A DNA stretch of 64,000 nucleotides, from assembly GCA_029565675.1 (NCBI GenBank), contig JAKQNP010000052.1:62001-126000 (forward strand). Reading direction: 5' to 3'. The position numbers and the translations under genes were made by a program. The notes under the pieces are model-generated. The model was not told the origin of the DNA. It did not search any database and saw only the letters and a list, made by a program, of their open reading frames with translations. The stretch comes from a bacterium (GTDB lineage Bacteria; Zhuqueibacterota; Zhuqueibacteria; Residuimicrobiales; Oceaniaggregativiventaceae). Shown here one piece after another: positions 33,981 to 43,994 of this stretch. Numbering within the stretch: the first letter of the stretch is position 1; each line of letters opens with the position of its first letter.

Positions 33981-36167
33981 TCATTTTTTCGCAGCGTTTT
34001 CGCCGGAGTGAGTCATGATCTGAAAGATCTCTTGCGCGTCCTTAGCCTCCAAGAGTTGCCCGCGTTTTGCAGCGTCGCTCAAAGTCCGGCTGACCTGCGA
34101 TAGAAACTGCAAAAAAGGCGAGTGTTTGGATTTCGGCGTCAGGATAAGGACAAAAATCTGTGCCGGTTTGCCATCAATCGAGTCGAAATCGATTCCTTCA
34201 TGTTTGATACCGATTGCACATACGATTTGGGATACACAATCGGTTCGCGCATGCGGAATCGCGATTCCGAATTCCATCCCTGTCGACATGCTCTTTTCGC
34301 GTTCCCAGATAGCCGCCCATGCCTCATCAAAGCTCGCGATCTTGCCTGCCTGAGACAGAACCGTCAAAAGCTCTTTTATGACGCCTTCTTTGCTCTTGGC
34401 AGCCAGGTTTGCCAGGATCATACCCGGAGAGAGGTACTCAGCCAGGCTGTATTTTTTCATCGAACTGGTGTCGGTGGCCAATAGTTGTTTGCTGATTTTT
34501 TCCTTGTCGATCGGTTTTTGCAGACTCTGGATGGTTTTTTCCATTTCCGCAATCACCTCGTACATAAACGCATTGATCAGCTGAATTTCGGTTTCATCGC
34601 AATTGAACACAAGTTTGGAGGGGTGCTCGGTAAAATTGATCACGATGTTTTCGCGCCGCATCTGGTACTGCTGACGCTCCACATCGATAAGGCTGACAAA
34701 AAATCCCTCGGCCTCGATGATTTTCAGCACTTTATTCGTCAGTAAAGCCGTAACCTCTTCATTGGGAAACGGGAAGACGAGTTCCTTGATCTCGCGGATT
34801 TTAATTTGTTTGCGCATGACCTTTTTGGGACTTTTCAGCAATTTGACCAAAATCGGCGGAGCGGCCATGGTGGTGATAACCACCATCAGAACAGCGACGC
34901 CGAACATTTCGGGTGCAAATGCGCCGGTAGCCAATCCGACTCCGGCCATGATCAGGGCCACTTCACCGCGCGGAAGCATGCCGAAACCGATCCGCAGGGC
35001 GCCGCGCAAGTTGAAATTGAAAAACAACGCCGGAACTCCGCAGCCAATCACCTTGGCCAAAATGGCCATAACCGAATAAACAAATCCAAAGATCAGCAAA
35101 GGAACTGAACTGATGGCTTTGAAATTCACCAGCATTCCCATCACGCAGAAGAAAATCGGCACCAGGAAAGAATAGATGTTGTGCAGCTGTTCCTGGACGA
35201 CATGGTTGATATCGGTTTTGGACAGAGAAAGGCCCATGACATAGGCGCCGATAATCATCGCCAGGCCCACCTGCTCGAACATGCCTGCAAGAAGCAATGC
35301 CAGGCTGAAAGCGATTAAAGCGATCGCGACCTTGCCTTGAAATCTTTTCAACAGGGTGCTGATGCGGCCGGAAATTGCCAGGCCGGCGATCGTTGCGATC
35401 AGCCAGATTCCGATTGCCCGGGCAGCGATGAGTTGAATATCCGACCAATTGATAACCCCACCGGTTTGCGAAACGTTGATTACCCCCAGGACGATCGCCA
35501 GCACCACAATACCCAGCACATCATCGATCACTGCCCCGGCAAGAATGGTTACCCCTTCAGGCGAACCGATTTGGCGTTTGTCGGAGAGAATTCGGGCGGT
35601 AATGCCGACCGAGGTAGCCGAGGATATGGCACCCAGGAAGAGCGCTGAAGGATGCATATGATCGATGCTGTAGCCGAGGACGTAAGGGGCAAAGGTGACC
35701 ATACACATGACGCCAAAAAGGAAAGAAACAATCACTCCGCCGAGACCGACCGCCACGCCTGCACGATAAAAGTGGCGAAACAAATTGACATCGGTCTCCA
35801 ATCCGACGATAAACAGCAGCAGAATGGAAGCGATCGTCGCAAACCCATACAGCTCTGGTGACACCGGAAAAGATGAATAGAGGGGAAAAAGCCCTTGCGG
35901 GAATCCGGAAAAAGGCAAGGAACCGAGAGCGTAGGGTCCGATCAACATACCCGCGCACAGCTCGCCTAAAACCGCCGGCAGTTTCAACTTGTCGAACAGA
36001 TTGCCGCCGACTCTGGCGGCGACCATGATCAGCCCGAGTTGAATGGCGAGCATCATCATTCTGTGGGTCATATTCGGCTCTGCCGCCGAGTTTGTGGTCT
36101 CCATTGCCAGGGCAAAGGAGGGCAAAAAGAGAAGGAAAAGAGATAAAAATGCGATGATTTTCTGCAT
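33981..36167 (-). CDS. CPA2-type cation/proton antiporter with EIIA-like domain
   Basis: The protein has 728 residues from the chosen ATG, which begins a signal-like segment (MQKIIAFLSLFLLFLPSFALA). About twelve membrane segments of the Na+/H+ exchanger fold follow, with LPAVLGELCAGMLIGPYALG and AGAVIDDVLGIVVLA, where the Asp pair is the expected ion-binding site. The C-terminal 150 residues are a PTS EIIA type-2-like domain with the active-site histidine in FGIAIPHARTD. Such fusions occur in many bacteria, where the EIIA part probably regulates exchange. An upstream in-frame ATG at 36176 is also possible. It follows the V-ATPase operon on the same strand. Confidence 0.9.
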   Translation of the reverse strand: MQKIIAFLSLFLLFLPSFALAMETTNSAAEPNMTHRMMMLAIQLGLIMVAARVGGNLFDKLKLPAVLGELCAGMLIGPYALGSLPFSGFPQGLFPLYSSFPVSPELYGFATIASILLLFIVGLETDVNLFRHFYRAGVAVGLGGVIVSFLFGVMCMVTFAPYVLGYSIDHMHPSALFLGAISSATSVGITARILSDKRQIGSPEGVTILAGAVIDDVLGIVVLAIVLGVINVSQTGGVINWSDIQLIAARAIGIWLIATIAGLAISGRISTLLKRFQGKVAIALIAFSLALLLAGMFEQVGLAMIIGAYVMGLSLSKTDINHVVQEQLHNIYSFLVPIFFCVMGMLVNFKAISSVPLLIFGFVYSVMAILAKVIGCGVPALFFNFNLRGALRIGFGMLPRGEVALIMAGVGLATGAFAPEMFGVAVLMVVITTMAAPPILVKLLKSPKKVMRKQIKIREIKELVFPFPNEEVTALLTNKVLKIIEAEGFFVSLIDVERQQYQMRRENIVINFTEHPSKLVFNCDETEIQLINAFMYEVIAEMEKTIQSLQKPIDKEKISKQLLATDTSSMKKYSLAEYLSPGMILANLAAKSKEGVIKELLTVLSQAGKIASFDEAWAAIWEREKSMSTGMEFGIAIPHARTDCVSQIVCAIGIKHEGIDFDSIDGKPAQIFVLILTPKSKHSPFLQFLSQVSRTLSDAAKRGQLLEAKDAQEIFQIMTHSGENAAKK

Positions 36168-36205
36168 GCGACACATCTTTGTGGTTTGGCCAGCCCTAAA
36201 AATAA

Positions 36206-36239
36206 GTCGGTCATCGCTAAACAAAAAGCGATGACCGAC
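36206..36239. terminator. Hairpin between V-ATPase operon and antiporter gene
   Basis: GTCGGTCATCGCT and its exact complement form a 13-bp stem around an A-rich eight-base loop. On the minus strand TTATTTTT follows. It probably ends the V-ATPase transcript, but it lies only about 40 bases before the antiporter ATG and might also affect that gene. Confidence 0.6.
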
Positions 36240-36333
36240 ACGTTTTAAATCGGTCGATCGATCAAATGATCTGATCACAACCGATGGTGGTGGTTAATGC
36301 ACACTGCTTGACAGCTGCGTGATATAAAACGGC

Positions 36334-36777
36334 TCAAACACCTGAAGGCAATGCCGTCATGGTGAAAACCATCACGAACAGAGCCACGGTTTCGATCACA
36401 CCGACAACCATGATGTAATTGCCAAATCCTTTGCCGGTTTCAGTCAGGGCGTCTGCTGCTTTGGCGCCGGCTTTGCCTTGCATCCAGGCAGAAAGGCCGA
36501 GAGCGAAGCCGGCAAACAAACCGACCAGAGCCTGTTGCAGATAAGTTTCAGGCGGAAGATTGGCGCTCTGGATGGCATTGCGCAAAATCATTCCATAGAT
36601 CGTCTGCGATAAAGGGGCACCCACAAAGGCGACAAGGATAAATGGGGCGGCTTTGTTCAGAGAATAGGCCTTTTTCCACGCACCGATGGCCGACATACCA
36701 GCAACCCCGGTCCCAAGGGCAGAACCGACAGCGGCCAACGCCAGCGAAATGCTGAAATCACCAAATCCTGAAATCAT
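36334..36777 (-). CDS. ntpK: V-type ATP synthase subunit K (membrane rotor ring)
   Basis: The 147-residue protein is a duplicated four-helix proteolipid. Each half has a glycine-rich helix pair; the ion-binding glutamate is in the last helix (VIETVALFVMVF). Residues PLSQTIYG in helix 2 and SAWMQGKAG in helix 3 place Ser, Gln and Gln where Enterococcus NtpK binds sodium (Thr64, Gln65, Gln110), so the ring may carry Na+. GGAG stands before the ATG. It is the last gene of the operon. Confidence 0.95.
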   Translation of the reverse strand: MISGFGDFSISLALAAVGSALGTGVAGMSAIGAWKKAYSLNKAAPFILVAFVGAPLSQTIYGMILRNAIQSANLPPETYLQQALVGLFAGFALGLSAWMQGKAGAKAADALTETGKGFGNYIMVVGVIETVALFVMVFTMTALPSGV

Positions 36778-36923
36778 TTCTTTACTCCTTTCTGTAGTGG
36801 CGATAATTGAACCATCTATACTGCGATATTCATTTTACTGTTTAGCATCGACAGACGATGATACCCTCGCTAAAGAACAGAGTCAGCGGATACGGAGCTT
36901 TAATAGCCGTCGATCCTGACAAT

Positions 36924-38696
36924 CTATTCTTTAAAAGGCTCGTATTTTTTGCCAGTCCACTGCATCCCGACATGGCTGGAAAACTCGAGCATGTTGAGGC
37001 GGACGCCATGCACCAAAACCGACATCATGGCGAGGGTGATATTCAAACTGTGCCCCAACAACAAGATAAGAACGGATAAAATAGTGCCGATGATTGAACT
37101 TTCACCTGAGCCGGAAGCCATTTGATTAAAGTTGGATGCGACGATCACCGTCGACATACCCACTGCAAAAAGCCGAATATACGAGACGATATCGGAGAAA
37201 CTGTTGATAACGCTCAACGGCAGATTGGCCACAGAGGTCAAAATCCCTTTAAAGATATTCTTTTGAAAATTGGCAAAGATCCCGATTAACGCCGCGCCGA
37301 GGATAAAAAGGACTGTGGTCATCTGCGGGATTTCCTTGCCGAGAATCAAGTTGTTGGCGACAAAAAACACCGCCCAGAGCACGGCGATCCATCCCAACTC
37401 GGCGAGAGCGGTAAGCGAATTGATCTTCTTGAACGCCGCCAGCAAGTGGCCAACCGAAAGATGCAGAGTGCCGATGATAAAGGTCAAGCGCATCACCGTA
37501 TCCTGGTTGACATCGGAAAAGCTGTAGATGCCCTCGATGACCAGAGAACGCAAAAAGGGCAATTGCGACAGCTGTTCAGAACCAAAATAATTGCCTGACA
37601 AGACCCCCCAGACAATCGTACCGAAACTGAGCAGGTACATCAGGCGAAAGAACTCGCGTGGGGCGGTTTTCTTCTTGCGGCTGAGCCAAAACGTTGCGGC
37701 CAGAAAAATCAGGCCGTATCCGGCATCGCCGACCAGCATGGCGAAGAAAAGGCTGAAAAATGCCAAAAAGATAAAACTGACATCCAGTTCGGCATAGCCG
37801 GGCAGGGTACCCATAAAACTGAACAGCGGTTGGATGATGCGCACCCACCTGGGATTGCGCAACAGGGTTGGCACCTCTTCCGGCCTATCAGGGCCTTCGA
37901 CAACAAAGCCCAATCCCTGTTCGGCAGCCAATTTTTCGATGGCAGAGATCGACTCTTCCGGACAATATCCCTGGAGAAATGCGATATTCTCGATACCGGT
38001 CATGCTGGCGGCAACGGTATTGAATTGCAGGGTTTTCTGCAGTTCCTGGCGACGAGCGAGCAAAACTTCTTGAGCAGCGGACAAGTCACCGAGCCGCTGA
38101 TCAATACCATCGATCGACTTCTCCAGCTCTGCGAGTTCAGCCAGCAATTTTTTGTATTCGATCTCGGGTATCGGATCTTGTCTGAAATCGAGCTGTTCAT
38201 CCGGCACACGGCTGATCTGGATAAAAGAGACCAGATTTTGCCCTGCATGGATGACCTGAATCATGCTCTTGTCTTCGATCGCTTCGAACTCGTTTTTGCT
38301 GGCCTGATAAAAGCGGCAAAAGACCTGCGCGGCAGCCAGTTCCTGTAACGTAGCAAACGAGACTTTGCCCCAGCGTTCGAACCACCGTTGCTTTTCGAGC
38401 AATTTTTCCATTTCAGCGGTCAGATGCTCTTTTTGCTCGGCCATTTCGAGTATCGTCGCGACGACTGTGTCTGCATCTTTTTTCACGGATTTGGATTCTG
38501 GCTTGCTCTCCAGGGTGAGCAACGACAGCGCTTTATCCAGCTTTTCGATCATGGACTCGGTTTGCTGGATTTCATCGGAACTGGGCCGCTCGACGATGTG
38601 CGGATGCAAGACTCCGACTTGGCGCAAACGGAGCAACGCCGATTGCTGGTCTTTGGCATCGGTCAACAAGGTGACCTTTTTCATCTTTACAATCAT
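36924..38696 (-). CDS. ntpI: V-type ATP synthase subunit I (a-subunit, stator and half channel)
   Basis: The 590-residue protein has an N-terminal cytoplasmic part with coiled segments (about 1-300) and a C-terminal membrane part with about seven to eight helices. In the late helices HSLNITLAMMSVLVHGVRLNMLEF matches the V-ATPase subunit I/a family, which forms the ion half-channels against the K ring. Its ATG overlaps the stop of the subunit D gene by ATGA. The 146 bases before the K gene hold no other gene. Confidence 0.95.
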   Translation of the reverse strand: MIVKMKKVTLLTDAKDQQSALLRLRQVGVLHPHIVERPSSDEIQQTESMIEKLDKALSLLTLESKPESKSVKKDADTVVATILEMAEQKEHLTAEMEKLLEKQRWFERWGKVSFATLQELAAAQVFCRFYQASKNEFEAIEDKSMIQVIHAGQNLVSFIQISRVPDEQLDFRQDPIPEIEYKKLLAELAELEKSIDGIDQRLGDLSAAQEVLLARRQELQKTLQFNTVAASMTGIENIAFLQGYCPEESISAIEKLAAEQGLGFVVEGPDRPEEVPTLLRNPRWVRIIQPLFSFMGTLPGYAELDVSFIFLAFFSLFFAMLVGDAGYGLIFLAATFWLSRKKKTAPREFFRLMYLLSFGTIVWGVLSGNYFGSEQLSQLPFLRSLVIEGIYSFSDVNQDTVMRLTFIIGTLHLSVGHLLAAFKKINSLTALAELGWIAVLWAVFFVANNLILGKEIPQMTTVLFILGAALIGIFANFQKNIFKGILTSVANLPLSVINSFSDIVSYIRLFAVGMSTVIVASNFNQMASGSGESSIIGTILSVLILLLGHSLNITLAMMSVLVHGVRLNMLEFSSHVGMQWTGKKYEPFKE

Positions 38697-39307
38697 GACA
38701 ATGCGGCTTCCATCTTCTTTTTCTCGATTTTGCTCTTGGCGATTTTTCCACGCACCACTTCTGCGGTCTGTTGATCAGCCAAAAAGATCTGAATGACGCG
38801 GATACTTTCCCGGGCTTCGGGAATTTTGACTTCTTCAAACAGCTTGATTCGCTGAATGGTGATGCGCAGCTCGTTGCGAATGATCTGTTGCTGTTTTTCC
38901 GCGATCAGCAAAAAAGCCCTTCGATTGATCTGTTCTTTAAGCACTTCAACAGCGTTATCCACCCAGAGCGGTGTATGCAACAGATCCACTTCCACCGGTG
39001 AAAAAATCACTTCTTCGAAAATGGGTATCTCGATACCTGCGATATTGCCGTTGCTGATCTTGATATCTTCGATGCCGATCAAGGGTTCCAGGTCGACCTC
39101 TTCTGCAAAAACATCCACCCATGCCGCAACTTTTTTATCGTTACTTTCGATTTCAGATACAACCCGTTCGATGTGGTTCTGTATCTTGTTGATCTCCAGC
39201 AAAAGCTGTTTCTTTTTCAACTCCAGGGTCGGCAAGTAACGGGTAAAACGGGCGAGATCGTCCTTCTGCCTTTTCAGTTCATTCTTGGTCAATTTGACTT
39301 TTGCCAT
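38693..39307 (-). CDS. ntpD: V-type ATP synthase subunit D (central stalk)
   Basis: The 204-residue protein is the long coiled-coil rotor shaft. It begins with the family signature VKLTKNELKRQKDDLARF and has two long helical arms, the second ending EEVKIPEARESIRVIQIFLADQ. It couples ATP hydrolysis or synthesis in the A3B3 head to the K ring. It lies 14 bases after subunit B and overlaps subunit I by four bases. Confidence 0.95.
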   Translation of the reverse strand: MAKVKLTKNELKRQKDDLARFTRYLPTLELKKKQLLLEINKIQNHIERVVSEIESNDKKVAAWVDVFAEEVDLEPLIGIEDIKISNGNIAGIEIPIFEEVIFSPVEVDLLHTPLWVDNAVEVLKEQINRRAFLLIAEKQQQIIRNELRITIQRIKLFEEVKIPEARESIRVIQIFLADQQTAEVVRGKIAKSKIEKKKMEAALS

Positions 39308-39321
39308 AACGATTCACCTGT

Positions 39322-40626
39322 CTATTGTGAAGCTTCTTGTGGCCAAAATTCCTTGACCAGTTCAGAACGCAGCCCGGTTTGTTCGGGAGAAAAACATTCC
39401 GCCAAAATTTTCCATCCGCGATCCAGAGCCTCTTCGAGCGGGATATTCACCTTCAGGTCCATCATCTGCGATTCAAAGAGTTTGCCATATTGCAAAAGCT
39501 TTTTATCCCAGCTGCTCATTTGAAAACCCATGGCCCGTTTTTCCTCGGATTCGAGGAATTGAGCATAGAGCTGAATCATGCCATCCATGATCGCGCGGTG
39601 ATCTTTGCGTGTATCGGCGTTGACCTGCTGTTTGAGGCGGCTCAGGGAGCCAAAGGGTTCGATGCGTCCGTTGCGCAGATAGAACTGGCCTTCGGTGATA
39701 TAACCGGTATTGTCCGGAACCGGATGGGTGACATCGTCGCCCGGCATGGTGGTTGCCGCCAAAATCGTAATCGATCCTGCACCTTCAAAATCGACCGCTT
39801 TTTCGTAGCGGCGGGCCAACTGGCTGTAAAGATCGCCGGGGTAACCGCGGTTGGACGGCACCTGTTCCATGGTGATGGCGATCTCTTTCAGAGCATCAGA
39901 AAAATTGGTCATATCGGTCAACAAGACCAGCACATCTTTGCCTTTCAAGGCGAATTTTTCCGCCACTGCAAGGGCAAGATCAGGCACCATCAAACCTTCG
40001 ACCACAGGTTCAGAAGCTGTGTTGATGAAAAAGATGGAACGGCTTAAGGCCCCGCCTTCTTCGAGGGTGTTCTTAAAAAACATATATTCATCGAACTTGA
40101 GGCCGATACCGCCCAGGATGATCATATCGACTTCTGCCTGCAGGGCGATGCGCGCCAACAGAGCATTGTAGGGTTCGCCCGAGATGGAAAAAATCGGCAA
40201 TTTTTGCGATGCGACGAGGGAATTGAACACGTCGATCATTGGAATATTGGTGCGGATCATCCGTTTGGGGATGATGCGCTTGGCGGGATTCACCGAAGGT
40301 CCGGCTATTTGAATGACATTTTCCGCGATTGAAGGTCCATTGTCGCGCGGCAAGCCGCTGCCGTTGAAGACGCGTCCCAGCATATTGTCGGAAAAAGAAA
40401 CCTGCATCGGGTGCCCAAGAAAACGAACTTCGTCCTGGGTTGAAATCCCGCGGCTGCCGGCAAAGACCTGCAAAGAGACCAAATCGTCTTCCAGTTTGAT
40501 GACCTGGGCCAATGATTTTCCGCGTGAAGTGGTAATTTCCGCCAACTCTTCATAGGCGATGTTTTCTGCTCTTACCGTGATCACATTTCCAGAAACGGAT
40601 AGGACCTTATCATAGACTTTTTTCAT
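39322..40626 (-). CDS. ntpB: V-type ATP synthase subunit B (regulatory head subunit)
   Basis: The 434-residue subunit alternates with A in the head and holds non-catalytic nucleotide sites. It lacks a proper P-loop, having [15 protein letters not shown] there, as expected. Other marks are [14 protein letters not shown], the [16 protein letters not shown] segment and [20 protein letters not shown]. Its first 17 bases overlap the end of the A gene. Confidence 0.97.
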   Translation of the reverse strand: MKKVYDKVLSVSGNVITVRAENIAYEELAEITTSRGKSLAQVIKLEDDLVSLQVFAGSRGISTQDEVRFLGHPMQVSFSDNMLGRVFNGSGLPRDNGPSIAENVIQIAGPSVNPAKRIIPKRMIRTNIPMIDVFNSLVASQKLPIFSISGEPYNALLARIALQAEVDMIILGGIGLKFDEYMFFKNTLEEGGALSRSIFFINTASEPVVEGLMVPDLALAVAEKFALKGKDVLVLLTDMTNFSDALKEIAITMEQVPSNRGYPGDLYSQLARRYEKAVDFEGAGSITILAATTMPGDDVTHPVPDNTGYITEGQFYLRNGRIEPFGSLSRLKQQVNADTRKDHRAIMDGMIQLYAQFLESEEKRAMGFQMSSWDKKLLQYGKLFESQMMDLKVNIPLEEALDRGWKILAECFSPEQTGLRSELVKEFWPQEASQ

Positions 40627-42352
40627 CTTTGGTTACCATCTTTATTTTGTCGTCGATTTGTTTTTCCTGTTCTTTGAATTCTTTGCCGTCAAAAGGCATA
40701 TAGTTCCAATCGATAAACTTTTGCCGCAGATCGTAGAAAAAGTCGCGGGCGCCTTCTTTATCATCGAATTGGAGATCGGTTTTGAGAATCTCATTTATTT
40801 TCTCAAAAACATACTTTTGCCGGGCAGGCGAAGTGGCTGCATCGACTTTGTCGAACGCGTTCTGCTGCAGGTAGACATGGTCGAGAAATTCCGATTTCAA
40901 ATAAATGATAAAATCCTCTTGGGAAGTGCCCTCTTCGCCAACCACCATCATCATCTGGTGTACTTGGTTGCCCTTGAACAAAAAACTGCGTCCGAATTCG
41001 ACCATCTCGGAAGAAACGATGCTGTCATATTTCGACCAGCTGTCCAGAGGATCGATCGAAGGAAAACGCCGCGCATTGGCGCGGTTGCGCGACAGGCCAT
41101 GAAAAGCGCCAACCACTTTCAGAGTTCCCTGCGTAACCGGTTCATCAAAGTTGCCGCCGGCCGGGCTCACGGTTCCGCCGATGGTCAGACTGCCCGTCTG
41201 GTCGTTGTAGATTTCCACCAAACCGGAGCGCTCATAAAATTCAGCGATGCGGGATTCCAGATAGGCCGGGAAAGCTTCATCGCCCGGAATCTCTTCCAGG
41301 CGGCCCGAAACCTCGCGCATCGCCTGGGCCCAGCGGGAGGTGGAATCCGCGAGCAACAAAACGTTCATCCCCATCTGGCGATAATATTCGCCCAGCGTGG
41401 TGGCGGTATAGACCGAGGCTTCGCGGGCTGCGACCGGCATGGAACTGGTGTTGGCGATGATAATGGTGCGCTCGATCAAAGGTTTACCGGTTTTGGGGTC
41501 GACAAGAGTTGGAAATTCGCGCATCGTTTCGACAATCTCTCCAGCGCGCTCGCCGCATGCAGCGATGATCACGATATCCACGTCTGCGTAACGGCTGGTG
41601 ATCTGCTGCAGAACCGTCTTGCCGGCGCCAAACGGACCGGGAATGCAATAAGTGCCGCCGCGGGCGACCGGGAAAAAGGTGTCGATGATCCGCACCTGGG
41701 TTACCAGAGGTTCACGGGGCAAGATTTTTTCTTTATAAACCGAAATCGGTATTTTCACCGGCCATTCGAACGACATGGTCACGCCGATCGAGGCGCCCTT
41801 TTCGTTCTTCAGGGTCGCGATAACCTCCCTGATCGTATAGTCACCCTTTTCGGCAACCGACTCGACCGTCATCTCACCGCTGAAATGAAAGGGAACCATA
41901 ATCTTGTGATCAAAATCGCTTTCCGGTACTGAGCCGAGGAAATAACCGGCGCGAACCTTGTCGCCTTTTTTGACCAGCGGCGTAAAAGTCCACTTCTTCT
42001 TGCCATCCAGCGCCTCCAGAACGACGCCCTTGGGGAGGAAAAATCCGTGCTGCGCGGCGAGCTCCGGCAGCGGATTTTGCAGCCCATCGTAAATCTGTTT
42101 CAGCAGCCCGGGTCCCAATTCCACCGAAAGCATATCGCCGCTGAATTCAACCTGGCCGCCGATATACAATCCCTTGGTGTCTTCATAGACTTGCATAAAC
42201 GCCTTGTTGCCCTGAATACGGATGATTTCGGATTTGAGGCGTTCACCATCCTTGATCGCGTAACCCACTTCGTTCTGGCTGACGCGATCGCTGAATTCAA
42301 CAGTGATCAAATTGCCGTTGATGGCTCTGATCGTTCCCATATTTTTTTTCAT
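40610..42352 (-). CDS. ntpA: V-type ATP synthase subunit A (catalytic)
   Basis: The 580-residue catalytic subunit has the P-loop [11 protein letters not shown] near residue 230, then [29 protein letters not shown] and YDQTGS-like [12 protein letters not shown]. The bulge domain (about 110-190) specific to A-type subunits is present, as in [13 protein letters not shown]. It ends in the [12 protein letters not shown] tail. It overlaps subunit B downstream and the DUF2764 gene upstream (ATGA at 42349-42352). Confidence 0.97.
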   Translation of the reverse strand: MKKNMGTIRAINGNLITVEFSDRVSQNEVGYAIKDGERLKSEIIRIQGNKAFMQVYEDTKGLYIGGQVEFSGDMLSVELGPGLLKQIYDGLQNPLPELAAQHGFFLPKGVVLEALDGKKKWTFTPLVKKGDKVRAGYFLGSVPESDFDHKIMVPFHFSGEMTVESVAEKGDYTIREVIATLKNEKGASIGVTMSFEWPVKIPISVYKEKILPREPLVTQVRIIDTFFPVARGGTYCIPGPFGAGKTVLQQITSRYADVDIVIIAACGERAGEIVETMREFPTLVDPKTGKPLIERTIIIANTSSMPVAAREASVYTATTLGEYYRQMGMNVLLLADSTSRWAQAMREVSGRLEEIPGDEAFPAYLESRIAEFYERSGLVEIYNDQTGSLTIGGTVSPAGGNFDEPVTQGTLKVVGAFHGLSRNRANARRFPSIDPLDSWSKYDSIVSSEMVEFGRSFLFKGNQVHQMMMVVGEEGTSQEDFIIYLKSEFLDHVYLQQNAFDKVDAATSPARQKYVFEKINEILKTDLQFDDKEGARDFFYDLRQKFIDWNYMPFDGKEFKEQEKQIDDKIKMVTKDEKSL

Positions 42353-42846
42353 AGCGAAACCTTGTATAGTGATTGATATTTTTCCATTCCACGTTCTTTA
42401 TTGAATTGAGCCAATCTCTGCAAAATCTGTAATTTGAGACGGTACAACACGATTGATTCGAGATCAAAGTGATGACCGCTCTCCATCTCTGACAACAGGT
42501 CCCACCGCAGCTTGAGCAGATTTTTTTCGACCTGCAGAGGATTGCCTTCTTTGACAACAGAGGCAGCAAAAGCAGCGGGTTTATGTTCCCTGCCCGATTT
42601 CTTTTCCCGCCGCCATGCCACCAAATCGCTGCGGATTTCCTGCTCAGCCTCTTTATAGGTCTTGAGCACTGCAGGATCCGCCCGTTTGGCAGCCATTTCG
42701 GCCATATCGAGGGTGGATACGAGAGCGAAATCTTTTGGACTCAGCCATTTTTCCGCCTCGGCCATAAAATTTTCATAAGAAATGGCCGGTTCCTTGTCAA
42801 AAAAGAGCATCGGCAACTGGGAGACCAAATAATAGTACTTATCCAT
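42349..42846 (-). CDS. DUF2764 family V-ATPase-associated protein
   Basis: The 165-residue protein starts MDKYYYLVSQLPMLFFDKEP, a form seen in the DUF2764 proteins that sit between subunits E and A in bacterial V-ATPase operons of Bacteroidota, Chlamydiota and spirochaetes. It is helix-rich and soluble. Position suggests it replaces or resembles the missing subunit C, but that is not proved. Its stop overlaps subunit A by ATGA. Confidence 0.88.
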   Translation of the reverse strand: MDKYYYLVSQLPMLFFDKEPAISYENFMAEAEKWLSPKDFALVSTLDMAEMAAKRADPAVLKTYKEAEQEIRSDLVAWRREKKSGREHKPAAFAASVVKEGNPLQVEKNLLKLRWDLLSEMESGHHFDLESIVLYRLKLQILQRLAQFNKERGMEKYQSLYKVSL

Positions 42847-42953
42847 TATCTTTTTTCCAGACTTGGATTCAGTGCCAACAGAAATCCAACAAAACCGAAT
42901 GTTTCTTTTTGGCGGTTTATGGTTTTGCCGGTTGCTGTTGGCGCACGACCATG

Positions 42954-43580
42954 CTATTTAGTGTTGGGTGTGGAACTGCGCGACGAATCGAAGTCCAAAA
43001 TTTCTTTCACCTTTGGATTCACAAAGAGCTGAAAAATCTCGGCGATATTTTCATCGGTCAGATCATAATAGAGATCGTCATCGGTCAGGCGAATGCGAAA
43101 ACCCTTGCTGACGCGATCGCTGACTTTGAGAGTGATCGAACCTTTGAGTTCCTTCTTCAAACTGTTGAACAAAAGAGGTTCGAGTTGCTTTTGGTCTTCC
43201 TTGCTGAGAGAGATTTCCGCCGATTTGCTATCACCCCAGTTCTCGATGAGCTTGAGAATCATTTTTTGCAGAAATTGCGGATCCAGAGTCTCGGAAACCT
43301 GCTTCTTGAAGGCGCGATTGAACAGCTCGGTGAGTTTTTCTTTGACCAACAGCTGCGTATCGCGAGCAGCCAACTGCAGGGATTGCTTGCCCTTGTCGGT
43401 AAAATCCACAGCCTTTTTTTCTGCATCACCGACGATTTTTTCAGCCTTGGCGCGAGACTCTTGCACAATTTTCTCCGCCTCTTTCCTGGCATTTTTGATG
43501 ATTTCATCGGCTTTGGCATTTGCCTGCGTTACCCCATCAGCCTTGATCTTTTCAATAATATGGTCCAAATTGACTTCCAT
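42954..43580 (-). CDS. ntpE: V-type ATP synthase subunit E (peripheral stalk)
   Basis: The 208-residue protein has a long N-terminal coiled-coil (MEVNLDHIIEKIKADG, then Ala/Lys/Glu-rich repeats to about residue 90) and a globular C-terminus with the family-like arrangement of the peripheral stalk. GGAGGAAG before the ATG at 43580 decides the start over a longer frame at 43640. It is the first gene of the operon; the last 20 residues are rich in Ser and Arg. Confidence 0.92.
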   Translation of the reverse strand: MEVNLDHIIEKIKADGVTQANAKADEIIKNARKEAEKIVQESRAKAEKIVGDAEKKAVDFTDKGKQSLQLAARDTQLLVKEKLTELFNRAFKKQVSETLDPQFLQKMILKLIENWGDSKSAEISLSKEDQKQLEPLLFNSLKKELKGSITLKVSDRVSKGFRIRLTDDDLYYDLTDENIAEIFQLFVNPKVKEILDFDSSRSSTPNTK

Positions 43581-43994
43581 CGATCTTCCTCCGTCTTGAT
43601 TAAAAACCGGCGCCTCGGTTCGGCATCGAACCGCCGGCACAGCGATCCTCGCGTGTGTTCATTACTAAAGGGGAATAAACTCTTTTCGGATAATTGCCGA
43701 ACTGGATAGAACTCGCGGCCCCGAATCTTGAATATTTTTTCGCGTTCCAGATACCAACTGAGGCAAAGCGGGCAGAGATAGCACAAAATGGTATTTTTTG
43801 CCACAATTCATATAATATACAAAAGTCAAACAAAAGAATAAAGTCAAAAATTGACAAAACCTGCGGGTTTTTGTATGGGTAAATTCACCAGCTATAGATC
43901 TCACGAGCCGAATATTGACCTAGTCAGCCCAACCGCTCAATCTTGTTTCTTCCCAATTCAACCCTCAACAAGTATCAAGGCCTTTTGCATTGCC
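43581..43994. other. Leader region of the V-ATPase operon
   Basis: This 414-base gap contains no supported gene. An AT-rich block at 43795-43860 includes TATATTATAT on the minus strand and two TTTGACTTT copies just upstream, about 240 bases before subunit E. It is the likeliest promoter zone for the operon, with a long untranslated leader. Confidence 0.5.

Noticed and set aside
40658-41932. Plus-strand open frame of 424 codons
   Set aside because: It is antisense to V-ATPase subunit A, which carries the P-loop and full family length.
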